64,000 bases of DNA from positions 1 to 64,000 of the forward strand of contig JBAKBP010000685.1 in NCBI GenBank assembly GCA_037953745.1. The letters are read 5' to 3'. A program made the position numbers and the translations under genes. Source of the stretch: Lithodes maja. Its lineage: Eukaryota > Arthropoda > Malacostraca > Decapoda > Lithodidae. Each line of letters begins with the position of its first letter. The first letter of the stretch is position 1. This document shows positions 38,401 through 44,018 of this stretch, piece by piece. The notes beneath the pieces were generated by a model. It was not told the origin of the DNA. It searched no databases and saw nothing but the letters and a program-made list of their open reading frames with translations.

Positions 38401-39419
38401 AGCAGTCTACTCTTGTTTTTGTTCAAGTAAAGATACGTCGTTTTGTTGATCATTTGCACGTTATATCGTAGATGTAGTTACAGATTAACCCTCCAGACTC
38501 GGAAGGGCTCTTGAACGCCCATAAAAAACACACCCCGAGGCACCCGGAAGGGCTCTTAAAGACCCATGAGCTCAAAGCCTGTAAGCTTGGTGTGCGAGGC
38601 GTCGGTCCGACGCATGTAAACAACAGCCGGCTGGACCGACGCCCCGCATCTCCGGCCACAAGAAGGAGTGCGTCGCTTGTTCGTGTGTGCCTGTATGTTA
38701 TTGTTAAGTATCGAAAAGTAGTGTAAAGTGACTGTTTTTGCCATAAAGTTATCTCAAATTAAATCATCATCACAACTGAACCAGTTGACTTCGAGAGCTC
38801 TACTTAACGCCATTCTACAGGTACGAAACACATCTACGCTTGGGAATGCGGAAGCAGTCAGAATAACAAAGATACGGTAGCCTAGGCGTAGACATTTTTT
38901 GGCCAAAACCCCCGGATTTCGGGGAATATTTATGTAATGCGTAGCCGGGGCTGGAGGGTTAAAGGTTAGGGAGTCATAAAATACACAAATGTAGATCCAG
39001 ATTGAGCAAAAAGGGGGTTGGCGATTGTAAGTACGAGTTACAGGGTCAAAAGTGGTGATTGTCAAATTTGACGTGGGTTACTTACAGACTCGCCGTTCCC
39101 TCTTTTATTTTTCCCCTTAAGAAGTACTTCACATCTCAATATTTTGAATATCAATTATGCGGTCTTCTTCTTCTATGCTTCTCATATAATCGTATGCATT
39201 TTAGTATATATTCTTGATGTGATACCGGTACCATACCTTTACTTTTTTTTAATGTCAGACTTTCCCTTTCAGAACTCCATTGATAACTCTGTCAAGGACA
39301 TGGTAGAAAAGTTTGGTCGGGACCGCTACATTGCCAACCTGGGCCATGGGATGTATCCGGATATGGACCCTAAAAGCCTTGAAACATTTGTTGAGTCAGT
39401 TCATAAATACTCAACGTAA
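5326..39419 (+). CDS. UROD: Uroporphyrinogen decarboxylase (UROD) gene, seven coding exons, start missing
   Basis: Cytosolic heme-pathway enzyme that decarboxylates the four acetate side chains of uroporphyrinogen III to give coproporphyrinogen III. Exons are 5326-5443, 5727-5905, 6474-6635, 11716-11877, 21707-21844, 28497-28664 and 39273-39415 (or to the TAA at 39417-39419). Phases are consistent: phase 1 at the first junction, then phase 0. The joined product is about 357 residues, against 367 in human UROD. Family hallmarks are all present: MRQAGRYLPEFR (substrate-binding arginines), [13 protein letters not shown] (catalytic Asp, codon 5849-5851), AYMIEG (Tyr), FESHAEHLGP (Ser) and NLGHGMYPDMDP (His, codon 39345-39347). 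The initiator exon lies upstream and was not identified. Introns are 283, 568, 5080, 9829, 6652 and 10608 nt and filled with transposons, none of which touches coding sequence. Confidence 0.95.
5727..5905 (+). CDS. UROD: UROD exon with the catalytic Asp
   Basis: Encodes the stretch from EFREVRAKHDFFSMC through [20 protein letters not shown] to MEVIMKPGE. Acceptor TTTCAG is at 5721-5726 and donor GTAAGG starts at 5906. It ends in phase 0. The upstream bases 5501-5726 also read open in this frame but are intron. Confidence 0.95.
5921..6155. mobile_element. Small TTAA-bounded element
   Basis: TTAACCCTCTCCGATG at the left and GCGTGAAAGGGTTAA at the right form short inverted ends inside TTAA. It has no coding capacity and lies 15 bp after a UROD exon. 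It may be a further piggyBac-type MITE; its interior differs from the larger families. Confidence 0.5.
6474..6635 (+). CDS. UROD: UROD exon
   Basis: Encodes GPIFPSPLQGPEDLSKLC through ITLTRHRLEGRAPLIGFCGAP, phase 0 at both ends. Acceptor TTACCAG ends at 6473 and donor GTTAGT starts at 6636. Confidence 0.95.
6919..7205. repeat. Dispersed repeat I
   Basis: Shares blocks with 59210-59522 (GACTAGATAATAGCC, CGCTGCGTGTCTGCC, GTTCGGGCTCTGTC-like, GTCGGCCACC-like) and in part with 21313-21480. Non-coding; class unknown. Confidence 0.6.
7264..7352. repeat. Near-perfect 89-nt palindrome
   Basis: Left arm 7264-7307 and right arm 7309-7352 are each 44 nt, with one mismatch and a one-base centre. The arms run from GGCAGTTTGAATCAATATTT at the left to its exact complement at the right. 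Confidence 0.9.
7765..8107. repeat. Inverted repeat, 75-nt arms, 193-nt loop
   Basis: Left arm 7765-7839 starts TGTACAGTTGGTCAAAGTTC. Right arm 8033-8107 is its near-perfect complement and ends GAACTTTGACCAACTGTACA. The loop is AT-rich with no coding content. It looks like a foldback MITE. Confidence 0.85.
8148..8436. repeat. TTAA-bounded stretch with a long G-run
   Basis: Begins TTAACCCGTTCAGTCCC and ends GAGGTTAA, with a run of about 23 G at 8378-8400. End similarity is weak, so this is only a candidate TTAA element. Confidence 0.3.
8501..9461. mobile_element. piggyBac-type MITE A1, split by a nested MITE B
   Basis: The outer element runs TTAA-CCCTTCCTGCCCGG to AAGAAGGG-TTAA. Near the left end CCCGG is followed by the 16-bp palindrome GTCATTTTAAAATGAC, and a second CCCGG with nearly the same word follows at about 8557. 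The core holds GTCCGACGCATGTAAACA. At 8909-9388 a second MITE is inserted in an internal TTAA. The uninterrupted sister copy is 20798-21274. Confidence 0.85.
8909..9388. mobile_element. piggyBac-type MITE B nested inside MITE A1
   Basis: TTAA at 8909-8912 and 9385-9388 are the target duplication. The left end is CCCTCCAGCCCCGG. The right end, read inverted, is CCCCTTCAACCCGG. It contains AGTAGAGCTCTCTAAGTCAA and the hairpin GCGTCGGACCGACGC-type core. Other B copies are at 18505, 19767, 35194 and 38485. Confidence 0.9.
9462..10272. other. Spacer with no coding feature
   Basis: Contains several TACAGTA/TACTGTA heptamers (9687-9702, 9813-9832, 10023) and, near 10159, a lone TTAACCCTAGACCC start with no matching right end found. 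No coding sequence is supported. Confidence 0.4.
10275..10353 (+). tRNA. tRNA-Ser(GCT)-like sequence, probably pseudogene or tRNA-derived repeat
   Basis: It has an A-box-like TGGCATGGTCAATAGCAC at 10281, an anticodon-loop-like CTGCTGA (anticodon GCT) near 10304, a B-box-like AGTTCGATCC at 10326 and a T-run terminator at 10347-10353. The acceptor stem does not pair well in the standard 72-nt frame. A shorter pairing GGCATGG/CCGTGCC is possible, but it leaves no D-arm. It is therefore unlikely to be a working tRNA gene. Confidence 0.35.
10816..11093 (-). pseudogene. LINE C-terminal fragment (LINE-F-like)
   Basis: Minus strand encodes MRNLGMKAKSAMYQGIVVPK followed by VMYGAKTWALKAKQRRKLDV and MCEVTRRDRLRNEEIRRRVG. 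This is the conserved region downstream of the RT domain in many non-LTR elements (tYGaEtW...R.R). It is only a fragment; no RT core is present. Confidence 0.7.
11094..11715. other. Intron sequence, no recognised feature
   Basis: No gene or repeat is recognised apart from an A-run near 11231-11240 and TACAGTA words at 11103 and 11692-11697. It ends in the acceptor TTTTGCAG at 11708-11715. Confidence 0.4.
11716..11877 (+). CDS. UROD: UROD exon with the active-site Tyr
   Basis: Encodes WTIMAYMIEGKGSKTMSNAK through SSINYLVGQVKAGAQ, 54 codons, phase 0 at both ends; donor GTAAGG at 11878. Confidence 0.95.
11878..12530. other. Intron sequence, no recognised feature
   Basis: T-rich tracts near 12020-12050 and TACAGTA/TACTGTA runs at 12052, 12206-12222 and 12498-12510. 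No coding sequence is supported. Confidence 0.4.
12531..13018 (-). pseudogene. LINE-D 3' end fragment
   Basis: Minus strand encodes KNVLKLSDSEKTHGFKLDQF and the terminal KLDRHVDEMGWV, matching the C-terminus of the longer LINE-D at 24834-27591. The 3' end TTCTTATGTTCTTA is shared with it. Confidence 0.8.
13020..13221. repeat. Penelope-like element terminal fragment
   Basis: Shares TCAAAATCGCTATGTGGAAA and AAAGAACACAATCCACCACA with 37858-38080, 46385-46500 and 49905-50130, and inverted with 56450-56583. At 49905-51012 this sequence joins the Penelope-like coding end, which identifies it. Confidence 0.65.
13222..13582 (+). pseudogene. LINE-A 3' fragment
   Basis: Encodes ERLKLPTLRERRERGDMIMM followed by FKCVKGFEKIDKGDF and ends at TAG, then AATTAGGTGAGTAC. 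It is the same C-terminus and tail as the element at 1-1590. It abuts the next LINE directly. Confidence 0.75.
13583..16135 (+). pseudogene. LINE-C: L2/CR1-like non-LTR retrotransposon, 5' truncated, one frameshift
   Basis: Starts inside the endonuclease domain (FVNHVSHPTHILGHTLDLVF, then SDHALITFSF) and carries a full RT domain: YRPVSNLSFISKILER, FQSAYRQHHSTETAL, then SAAFDTVDHELL, GVPQGSVLGPILF and YADDTQIY. The first frame closes at 14835 and the second, from about 14820, runs to TAG at 15973. The break falls in a CT-rich word at about 14818-14826, where loss of a CT dinucleotide explains the shift (LLDL|SAAFD). The 3' end is a TTA-repeat at 16117-16135. A short antisense piece of the same 3' end lies at 57716-57806. 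The clade call is from motifs. Confidence 0.85.
17750..18343. mobile_element. pogo/Tigger-like MITE
   Basis: Inverted ends CAGTTGGTCCTTCGGTAACA and GTTACCGGAGGACCAACTG, TA at 17748-17749 and 18344-18345. It sits inside the Penelope-like element. No coding capacity. Confidence 0.85.
18505..18990. mobile_element. piggyBac-type MITE B2
   Basis: TTAA at both ends; CCCTTCAAACCCGG left and CGGGGCGGGAGGG right. The subterminal modules after CCCGG are the dyads GGTACACGTGTGTACC and GGTACAACATTGTACC. The core carries GACGCATGTAAACAACAGCC. It is inserted in the Penelope-like element. Confidence 0.9.
19320..19450 (-). pseudogene. LINE-D fragment
   Basis: Minus strand reads SLVRPHMDYAVQIWCPYYRM and DSLERVQRRMTKIIHNIK, near-identical to the same part of LINE-D at 26840-26980. 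Confidence 0.85.
19451..19766. other. Unclassified repeat-like stretch
   Basis: Ends with GCTGATTGCACCACCAAAGT; a close variant, GCTGACTGCACCATCGAAGT, is at 43497, so at least the right end is dispersed. No coding function supported. Confidence 0.4.
19767..20259. mobile_element. piggyBac-type MITE B1
   Basis: TTAA at both ends; the left subterminal region holds GGAAGGGCTCTTGAACGCCC twice (about 19782 and 19828). The right end is GCCGGGGCTGGAGGG. The core contains the GCGTCGGTCCGACGC palindrome. Confidence 0.9.
20361..20722 (-). pseudogene. LINE-E (RTE-like) 3' fragment
   Basis: The minus strand encodes MRSACGVTWRDRQTNEEVRC and NTLRWFGHMERMGSERMTKK, then the 3' end with CACCCCTTCGGGGATCACGG and a TAGA-repeat tail. 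It matches 48440-48788. Confidence 0.8.
20798..21274. mobile_element. piggyBac-type MITE A1, uninterrupted
   Basis: TTAA-CCCTTCCTGCCCGG to AAGAAGGG-TTAA. It holds GTCATTTTAAAATGAC and the second module CCCGGGTGTCATTTTAAAA. At about 21198-21208 it has the intact AGCCTATTAAG that is occupied by a MITE in the copy at 8501. Confidence 0.9.
21275..21706. repeat. Repeat I piece and inverted Penelope-end piece
   Basis: 21313-21480 resembles repeat I at 59320-59520 (CTGCCTGCTGAGATCGGAAC; GTCGGCCACCCCC). 21537-21650 is the Penelope terminal repeat inverted (TTTCCACATAGCGATTTTGA). The stretch ends in acceptor TTTCACAG. Confidence 0.55.
21707..21844 (+). CDS. UROD: UROD exon with the active-site Ser
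   Basis: Encodes LLQVFESHAEHLGPGLFQKF through VAALGLPDIPM, 46 codons, phase 0; donor GTTAGT at 21845. Confidence 0.95.
21845..22849. other. Intron sequence with one short tandem duplication
   Basis: No gene recognised. About 22507-22600 holds two copies of a unit with ATCTTAAATTATTATGATGT-like sequence and GGCTTAGTGAACACTTAT, roughly 55 bp apart. Confidence 0.45.
22850..23640 (+). pseudogene. LINE-F C-terminal region with cysteine motif
   Basis: Encodes GANSIQCSVCHSWVHHGKKR, a Cys/His motif usual between RT and C-terminus in some LINEs. Then come FCYLGDTISAGGG, TYASETWPINRMERNEMRMV, RLGWFGHVERMDEQS and WDQTLRSDLKAKNL. Several frame changes occur (near 23160 and 23477). It is a dead 5'-truncated fragment; the RT core is absent. 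Confidence 0.75.
23919..24004. repeat. Inverted repeat, arms about 38 nt
   Basis: Left arm starts TTGATGTTCAGATCAAATCA and the right arm ends TGATTTGATCTGAACATCAA, with a short AT-rich centre. Possible small foldback element. Confidence 0.85.
24125..24492 (+). pseudogene. LINE-E (RTE-like), left half of an interrupted copy
   Basis: Encodes LLFADDIVLMSDSECELQGL, CEKRNLKVNAGKSKVMIFER and AVTRNRVVSMEV, as in 47990-48330. The copy is broken at 24492 by retroposon G and resumes at 27766. GAAGTCCTTGT at 24482-24492 and 27766-27776 is the target duplication. Confidence 0.85.
25309..25934. mobile_element. TTAA element (MITE C) inside LINE-D
   Basis: TTAA at 25309-25312 and 25931-25934. Removing one TTAA plus the insert restores the LINE-D reading LFNKSLETG, so the site is exact. 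The left end CCCGGGAACTGC is followed by GACTCTTAAGAG twice, A-runs and an AG repeat. A second copy, interrupted by LINE-B, is at 44258-46323 in the opposite orientation. Confidence 0.85.
27143..27213 (-). mobile_element. 71-bp LINE-E 3' tail insertion
   Basis: Flanked by TGGTTTC at 27136-27142 and 27214-27220. The insert is only the last part of LINE-E in antisense, with the TCTATC tail and CCCCGAAGGGG hairpin. The uninterrupted LINE-D sequence is seen inverted at about 12868-12885. Confidence 0.85.
27766..28325 (+). pseudogene. LINE-E (RTE-like), right half, carrying a LINE-B tail fragment
   Basis: Continues the copy begun at 24125: TLTYGSEAW-like region, RSACGVTW-like region near 27880, then WFSLVERMGSESERLTKR and the 3' end GGCCACCCCTTCGGGGATCA with ATAGATA tail. 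An antisense LINE-B 3' fragment (about 27945-28050) is inserted. Confidence 0.75.
27945..28050 (-). mobile_element. LINE-B 3' end fragment
   Basis: Matches the antisense LINE-B 3' ends at 44410-44515 and 51462-51560: a T-run, GTGAGGGAGGCAAAAGGCA-type sequence, and CATAGTTGAAAGAGTGACAG. Confidence 0.75.
28497..28664 (+). CDS. UROD: UROD exon
   Basis: Encodes TVFPKGGHFALSQLGKLRYE through TLQGNLDPCNLYADL, 56 codons, phase 0. Acceptor ATTACAG, donor GTAGGT at 28665. Confidence 0.95.
28841..29040 (+). repeat. Diverged retroposon-G relative with (AAC)n tail
   Basis: Ends in GACTGCTCGGCCAGACAGTC then TGGGGAACTATAACAACAAC, like the 3' end of retroposon G at 4950-4990. The 5' part differs. Confidence 0.55.
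29163..31025 (+). repeat. 5' LTR (1863 bp)
   Basis: It is 7 bp longer than the 3' LTR (an extra CCTCCCT unit near 29480). I noticed about eight substitutions between the two. An LTR of this length is unusual. Confidence 0.92.
29605..29640 (+). promoter_or_regulatory. LTR core promoter: TATA box and initiator
   Basis: TATAAAAAG at 29605 is followed about 32 bp later by CTCAGA at 29634, at the spacing of a TATA/Inr RNA polymerase II promoter. The same pair is in the 3' LTR from 36433. Confidence 0.6.
31028..31045 (+). other. Primer-binding-site-like sequence
   Basis: TGGCGACCTTGCTTAGG begins two bases after the 5' LTR; TGG would pair with a tRNA CCA end. The tRNA is not identified. Confidence 0.6.
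31226..31672 (+). CDS. LTR element gag, N-terminal part
   Basis: A 148-residue frame starting MSCPSTDEEREMPFEEVPLV, with a P/S/T-rich end. It stops at TAA (31670-31672) but the next frame continues in phase directly after it. This single stop either inactivates gag-pol or is suppressed. I do not recognise a domain in this part. Confidence 0.75.
   Translation: MDFSMSCPSTDEEREMPFEEVPLVISEEDARVFVSKRYHVTEERLTGVDIYGLHLIAKVLGLSNVIGMSKRELISWVLRGRHGVSEERAFGGVPPQIPSHSTPTVPSTQLPEISTLPQRDENWQIGVPSGGAHGGSPVFAPPPSVVFT
31673..34861 (+). pseudogene. LTR element gag-protease-pol remnant, internally rearranged
   Basis: An open frame of 1062 codons, in phase with the preceding gag piece. A charged coiled coil spans residues 25-75 (repeats of EARKHEIEAESRRQEN type) and a SCAN-like gag helical domain about 103-275 (FSETEVTEFFNRFEKKC). 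The CCHC knuckle CYHCHEKGHFARVC is near 334-347 and the protease motif DTGASQTL near 421. There is a CHVNLLEEF at about 665 and FKVGDEALAWLPGQG at about 783, both typical of the integrase C-terminal tail. Then comes an RT scrap, INLARQPMVQ and MPDGLENALATFQNLMNEI (about 997), which passes straight into an RNase-H-like EHPVRFCSEKYNSAQ. The integrase HHCC/DDE core and the RT YxDD box are absent. Confidence 0.8.
34804..35031 (+). pseudogene. LTR element RNase H remnant
   Basis: Continues the RNase H domain one frame off from the preceding frame: LALGHFEVYVPAYGPVVVVY, HHPLKFLDQFHNRNMRLTRW, and HIAGCDNVVADGRSR. The frameshift near 34790-34800 separates it from EHPVRFCSEKYNS. Confidence 0.8.
35194..35683. 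mobile_element. piggyBac-type MITE B inside the LTR element
   Basis: TTAA at 35194-35197 and 35680-35683; CCCTCCAGCCCCGG left and CCGGGAACCAAGGG right. It is closely similar to the nested copy at 8909-9388. It must be younger than this LTR element, whose LTRs are nearly identical. Confidence 0.9.
35998..37853 (+). repeat. 3' LTR (1856 bp)
   Basis: Preceded by the purine tract TTGGGGGAGG. It begins TGTGACGC and ends CGTAACA, followed by the ATAA target duplication. Confidence 0.92.
37858..38082. repeat. Penelope-like element terminal fragment
   Basis: Contains ATGTAAAACTTGCAGAGTAA, AAATTGCTATGTGGAAAAAA and GTAAGTTAATTTGTTTCCCA, as at 13020-13221 and 49905-50130. Confidence 0.65.
38083..38330. 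repeat. Dispersed repeat H
   Basis: Starts GTTGTTGTTGTTCCCTAAGC and shares GTGTGAAATGCAGTCTTCTA with 40690-40885. The first 90 bp resemble the end of retroposon G. Confidence 0.6.
38485..38962. mobile_element. piggyBac-type MITE B1
   Basis: TTAA at both ends; modules CGGAAGGGCTCTTGAACGCC and CGGAAGGGCTCTTAAAGACC, core GCGTCGGTCCGACGC. The right end is GCCGGGGCTGGAGGG. Confidence 0.9.
39273..39419 (+). CDS. UROD: UROD last recognised exon
   Basis: Encodes NSIDNSVKDMVEKFGRDRYI and ANLGHGMYPDMDPKSLETFV, then ESVHKYST. Acceptor CTTTCAG ends at 39272. In-frame TAA at 39417-39419 overlaps the perfect donor AC|GTAAGT (39414-39421). The protein may therefore end at ...KYST, or splice at 39415 to a tiny last exon; one candidate is 40590-40599. 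Confidence 0.93.
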   Translation, partial: NSIDNSVKDMVEKFGRDRYIANLGHGMYPDMDPKSLETFVESVHKYST

Positions 39420-40689
39420 GTGCTTCTATCTTTTGAGTTTGTTAAAAAATGAAAGATCTACAGTACTGTACTACAATACTGTACACCAAAGCGTTTGTGT
39501 CTGCTCACAGGACTTATCCTGTTTTATTGCTAGACCTTTCATACTACAGGAAAAACCAACATTGATAAAATCCTTTCATACTACAGGAAAAACCAACAGT
39601 GACAAAATCAGGACATTGACCCTATGGGAAATACCCAACTTGGTGTGGCATGGGAATTTCCAACTTTTATTTCAAAATATCTACCTAACAACAACCTAAT
39701 GGTTATTTCTGTATTGATTATGGTCATAGTATTGAATATCTCACCTCAAGCATGTCAATTATGACATTCTTGTCAGCTAAAGTACATTTTTGTCTTATAA
39801 TTATAGCTACCGATATACCCAATAACCAACCGGTTTAAAAATCAGAATGGTTTTGATTAACGATTACAAAATTAGGCTACAATACTACACAATCTACCAA
39901 GAATTTTCAGTGATAATTACAATAAAAAAAGTATTTTGGTGAGACAGTTTTGTGTAAAGAGTGATTAGTTTTGAAGGATTAGTTAACCTTAATTATGTTT
40001 TAAGTAGCCATACATTAATTAACTTACCAGAGTTACTTACCTTGGCATTTATGTCTAGTTGTAGGAGAATCACAGGAAAAGAGCCATCCATACTGATCCT
40101 TTTAGATTACCGGTACATATTTTGTTTTATTTTCATACCGATACCTGACCTGACTCATGCCTGAGTATATACATAACTGTGTTGTATTTGGCTGCAGTGA
40201 ACCACCCTATTTAATGTATATGAATAAATAAATGTTTTAATAATTGTTATTATAAATACGGTAAGTTTGAAAGCTTATAGCTCTGTTACACTGGCCATTA
40301 TTTAGAAATGTGGCTGCACACATCTTTTAATTAATTTCTACCATCGCTTAATCCTTTTGATATTGATATGATCATATTAGAAAAATCACACACTAGCAGA
40401 TAAGATTTCTTTATTGATTACATCTAAAAGATAAATTATTTCCTCCCATTTTGATTGCCATGGTCCATGTGTGTGACATTTCCTGTCATATCATCATAAT
40501 CCTTTAATTTTCTTGAATTTCAGTTGCATTTCCTTTTGTTCTAAATCATATTTACAATATACATAAATGACATGTTTCTGGAATTTCAGAAAGTCGTAGA
40601 GGCGGCAGTAAAGGAGATGTGCGAGAGGTGTGGACCCTAGATTATACCAAGACAAATATATCTAGAACAAGAGTACAGTATATGGTTGG
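39420..40689. other. UROD 3' flank, possible terminal exon
   Basis: AT-rich with no recognised transposon. A 38-bp direct repeat with TTTCATACTACAGGAAAAAC lies near 39536 and 39574. At 40590, after ATTTCAG, the bases A-AAG-TCG-TAG would complete the split Thr codon and add Lys-Ser-stop. AATAAA-type words are near 40223-40231. Confidence 0.45.
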
Positions 40690-40885
40690 GTGGAGGTGTT
40701 GCTGTTGTCGTTCCCTAAGCTGCCTAGCCAAACAGCCCCGCGTCCCTAAGGAAGGCTATGGCTACGGTCGGGCTTTCCCACAGGGCTCTCCAGGAGTGTA
40801 GATTATGTTGTTGGCGTAAGTGATTGTGTGAAATGCAGTCTTCTACGATGAGTTTAATGGTATGGACTATGGGGTGCTGTGCTGT
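40690..40885. repeat. Dispersed repeat H
   Basis: Shares GTGTGAAATGCAGTCTTCTA and GGAAGGCTATGGCTACG-like sequence with 38083-38330. Confidence 0.6.
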
Positions 40886-41369
40886 TGGTTGGGTGGTGTA
40901 TTTATAATCAGATATTATTCATAGTCATGTTATTTTCTTCACCATTTGACGAATGTCTGTGCTGGATTTATAGTCAGATAACATTACTTTAAATTATGTC
41001 CCCAGGTTATTTTAGTAAGCCTCTAAAGGATCCGAAACAAAGTGTTACAAACTTAAATCATTGATTCATATTGAGCTGAAGGTAATTGCCTGTGGAGGGG
41101 AGTTTAGAATGGCAGCTGGTGAGAACAGGCTAAATGTATTAAGTAATTGGGAAATGTGCAAGTCTGTTGGAATAGAAGAACAAGCTCTGGGAATCATAAG
41201 TGGAATGGCTGAGTAGTAGATACCAAGAAAGGTGCATGAAAGTCACGTGAGAAGAACAGTTTGTAGTGGAAGGCCACTTATGGTCGGAGAGAAGAAAGTG
41301 GAAAAATATATTGAAGAAAACTTTTACGTAATCGAAAGAGCATTGTGTGTCGGTCAAAGAGAGCATATA
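40886..41369. other. Intergenic spacer
   Basis: No coding region or repeat recognised. Confidence 0.4.
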
Positions 41370-42790
41370 CAGTCGACGCTCGATTTAACGGACCCCGATA
41401 CAACGGATTTCGGATTTAACGGACTCTGTCCATAGCCGGACAATGGACCCAGCAACGGACAAAGTCCGTTGCTCGAAAAAAAATTGGAGCAAAGTCCGTT
41501 GCTCTATCTATTTATCTCTCTAATGCACTACCTAAATCCCTTATACATTAACATAACTATGTCTTATTTGGACTTTTTGTAATCTTTGAATCATTTCTAA
41601 TGTGATGGAATTGAAAAATATAATATCCTTCCAGCACATAGATAAATAATAAATAAGATAGTCAACAAAATATTTCAACTCTCCCCTCCGTGCGAGCAGA
41701 GATGGTAGATTTACGTTTGATAGATTTTTTGTTTTGTTTTTTTCCCTCGATATACACTCTCTTTCTATCTATCTATCTCTCTAATGCACTACCTAAATCC
41801 CTTATACATTAACATAACTATGTCTTATTTGGACTTTTTGTAATCTTTGAATCATTTCTAATGTGATGGAATTGAAAAATATAATATCCTTCCAGCACAT
41901 AGATAAATAATAAATAAGATAGTCAACAAAATATTTCAACTCTCCCCTCCGTGCGAGCAGAGATGGTAGATTTACGTTTGATAGATTTTTTGTTTTGTTT
42001 TTTTCCCTCGATATACACTCTCTTTCTATCTATCTATCTCTCTAATGCACTACCTAAATCCCTTATACATTAACATAACTATGTCTTATTTGGACTTTTT
42101 GTAATCTTTGAATCATTTCTAATGTGATGGAATTGAAAAATATAATATCCTTCCAGCACATAGATAAATAATAAATAAGATAGTCAAAGAAATATTTCAA
42201 CCCTCCCCTCCGTCTATGCGCCGAGCTTCCCAGACGGGAGATTTACGTTTGATAGATTTTTGTTTTTTTTTGTTCCCACGGTATACACAAAATGATGGGG
42301 AAATATTATAACATGTTTTTAATTGACATTTGTGTCGTTTTTGCTGATTATGAGTTGGTGGAAAAAATTTCTTTAATTCTATCATATCGGAAATGATTCA
42401 CAGATTATAGAGACCAAATAACATACACTTTTAAGTGTGTTCAATAGTTTTGCATTATCAATAGGGTGTAGCACAAGGCTTATCAACATTATCACAGTAA
42501 CGGGGTCGGGGTTGAGGCGGGACGGGGAGGGGAGGGAGTAGGCCTACAGAGGAGGGGATATCCTTCCTTTTTTTTTTTTTTTTTTTCTCCATGTGAAATT
42601 TATCATATCAATGACAAATAAGACCTTTATTATGTTTTCAGGGACAGTACAGCACAACGTGTCCCTCAATAAAAAAAAAAAAAAAAAAAAAAAAAAAGGC
42701 GAAATACGAAGGCAATTTTCCAGCTACGGACTTTTTCCAGCAACGGACTCGGTCTCCCCCCTATTAGTCCGTTAAATCGAGCGTCGACTG
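41370..42790. mobile_element. pogo/Tigger-like MITE with internal 261-bp tandem array, copy 1
   Basis: Inverted ends CAGTCGACGCTCGATTTAAC and GTTAAATCGAGCGTCGACTG, with TA at 41368-41369 and 42791-42792. Inside are three tandem units of 261 bp, starting at about 41521, 41782 and 42043; the third is diverged at its end. A T-run (42570s) and an A-run (42670s) also occur. No transposase. Confidence 0.88.
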
Positions 42791-42960
42791 TACATATAAA
42801 TTTAAAGACCAATTCATCCACAGAGAGCGTGGTTTTAGTCTACTGTAGTACATAACACATCACAGTGGCCGATGTTGGCATAACGCTAACAGTGTCTCGG
42901 TAAGACTCGACTAAGTCCCCCTGAAGCACTTGCACCTGGCAAAATCGCACCACACCAGCC

Positions 42961-43447
42961 TTAACCCTTCCAGCCCGGGCAGCATGTTAAAAGGACACCA
43001 CGGCAGATGGGCAGGAGCCCGGGTGTCCTGTTAAAATCTGTAAGCTTGAAAGCCTATTCAGCTTGGTCTGAACGCCGTGCGTCCGACGCATGTAAACAAA
43101 GCCGATCGTTGCGTCACCGCACCTCCGAAAACAATAAGGAGACGTCGGATCAATGTTATTGTTGTGACGTCAGACGAAATTAGTGTCTGAAAAGCTCCGA
43201 TATTGTCAACATCGCAGCAAAATTCGCTCCACTGAAATATTCATCACAACTGAACCAGTTGACTTACAGAGCTCTATTCAACGCCAGTCTACAGATTGAA
43301 AACCGCACTACATTTATAGATGCGTGGGAAATTTCTAGCAGTTAAAATAAACAAAAATACGGTAGCCTAGGCCTAGACGTTTTTCGGCCAGATCGCCCGG
43401 ATACGACCTCCGTCCTTAGGAAAACCTGCCCGGGCTCCGAGGGTTAA
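42961..43447. mobile_element. piggyBac-type MITE A2
   Basis: TTAA-CCCTTCCAGCCCGG to CTCCGAGGG-TTAA. Modules near the left end are AGCATGTTAAAAGGACACC and GGTGTCCTGTTAAAATC; the core has GTCCGACGCATGTAAACA. Confidence 0.88.
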
Positions 43448-44018
43448 CCATGCTACAATAAGGCAGTAACAAAAAATCACCGTAACTATTACAGAGGCTG
43501 ACTGCACCATCGAAGTGGCGGGCGGTGGGGTCGCTGCATCCCTACGCCATGTCTGGACAAATATAGCCTGTATGCATAGCTTTCATTGTCATTACTTTCG
43601 TGGGTTTTCCCAGGAGGAAACAAGGCATTGGAGAGGATGATATAATTGCCTGGCATTAACAAAAATTAATATAAGCTTACCTGATTGAAAGGGTTAATAG
43701 CATCATAAGTTAATTTGACTTATATAGATACTGTACAGTACTTATATTTAACTACCTGGTACTGTACCAGTTTGTGGAAACCACATCATCCTATATAATA
43801 CTTATTTAGTTTATAGTAGTGCCAGTATTTACTCTCCCAGATAGAAGGTGGATTTACACAAATGATTCTTATATTTTGGCAGTGTTTGAAATACACTTCC
43901 ATAATACTTTTGTCGCCTATAATAATCTACCTTCAGTCTAGCTGTCAATTCCAATGCAAAATAGTCTAAACATGTTGCCAGAATTAAGTTGCGGAAATAT
44001 TGCGGGTGTAAATTCGCC
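43448..44018. other. Intergenic spacer
   Basis: 43495-43555 resembles 19700-19765 (GCACCATCGAAGTGGCGGGC). The rest is AT-rich with no feature recognised. Confidence 0.4.

Noticed and set aside
41503..42290. Regular tandem repeats as a CRISPR array
   Set aside because: The unit is 261 bp with no short repeat/unique spacer pattern, it lies in a MITE, and the DNA is eukaryotic.
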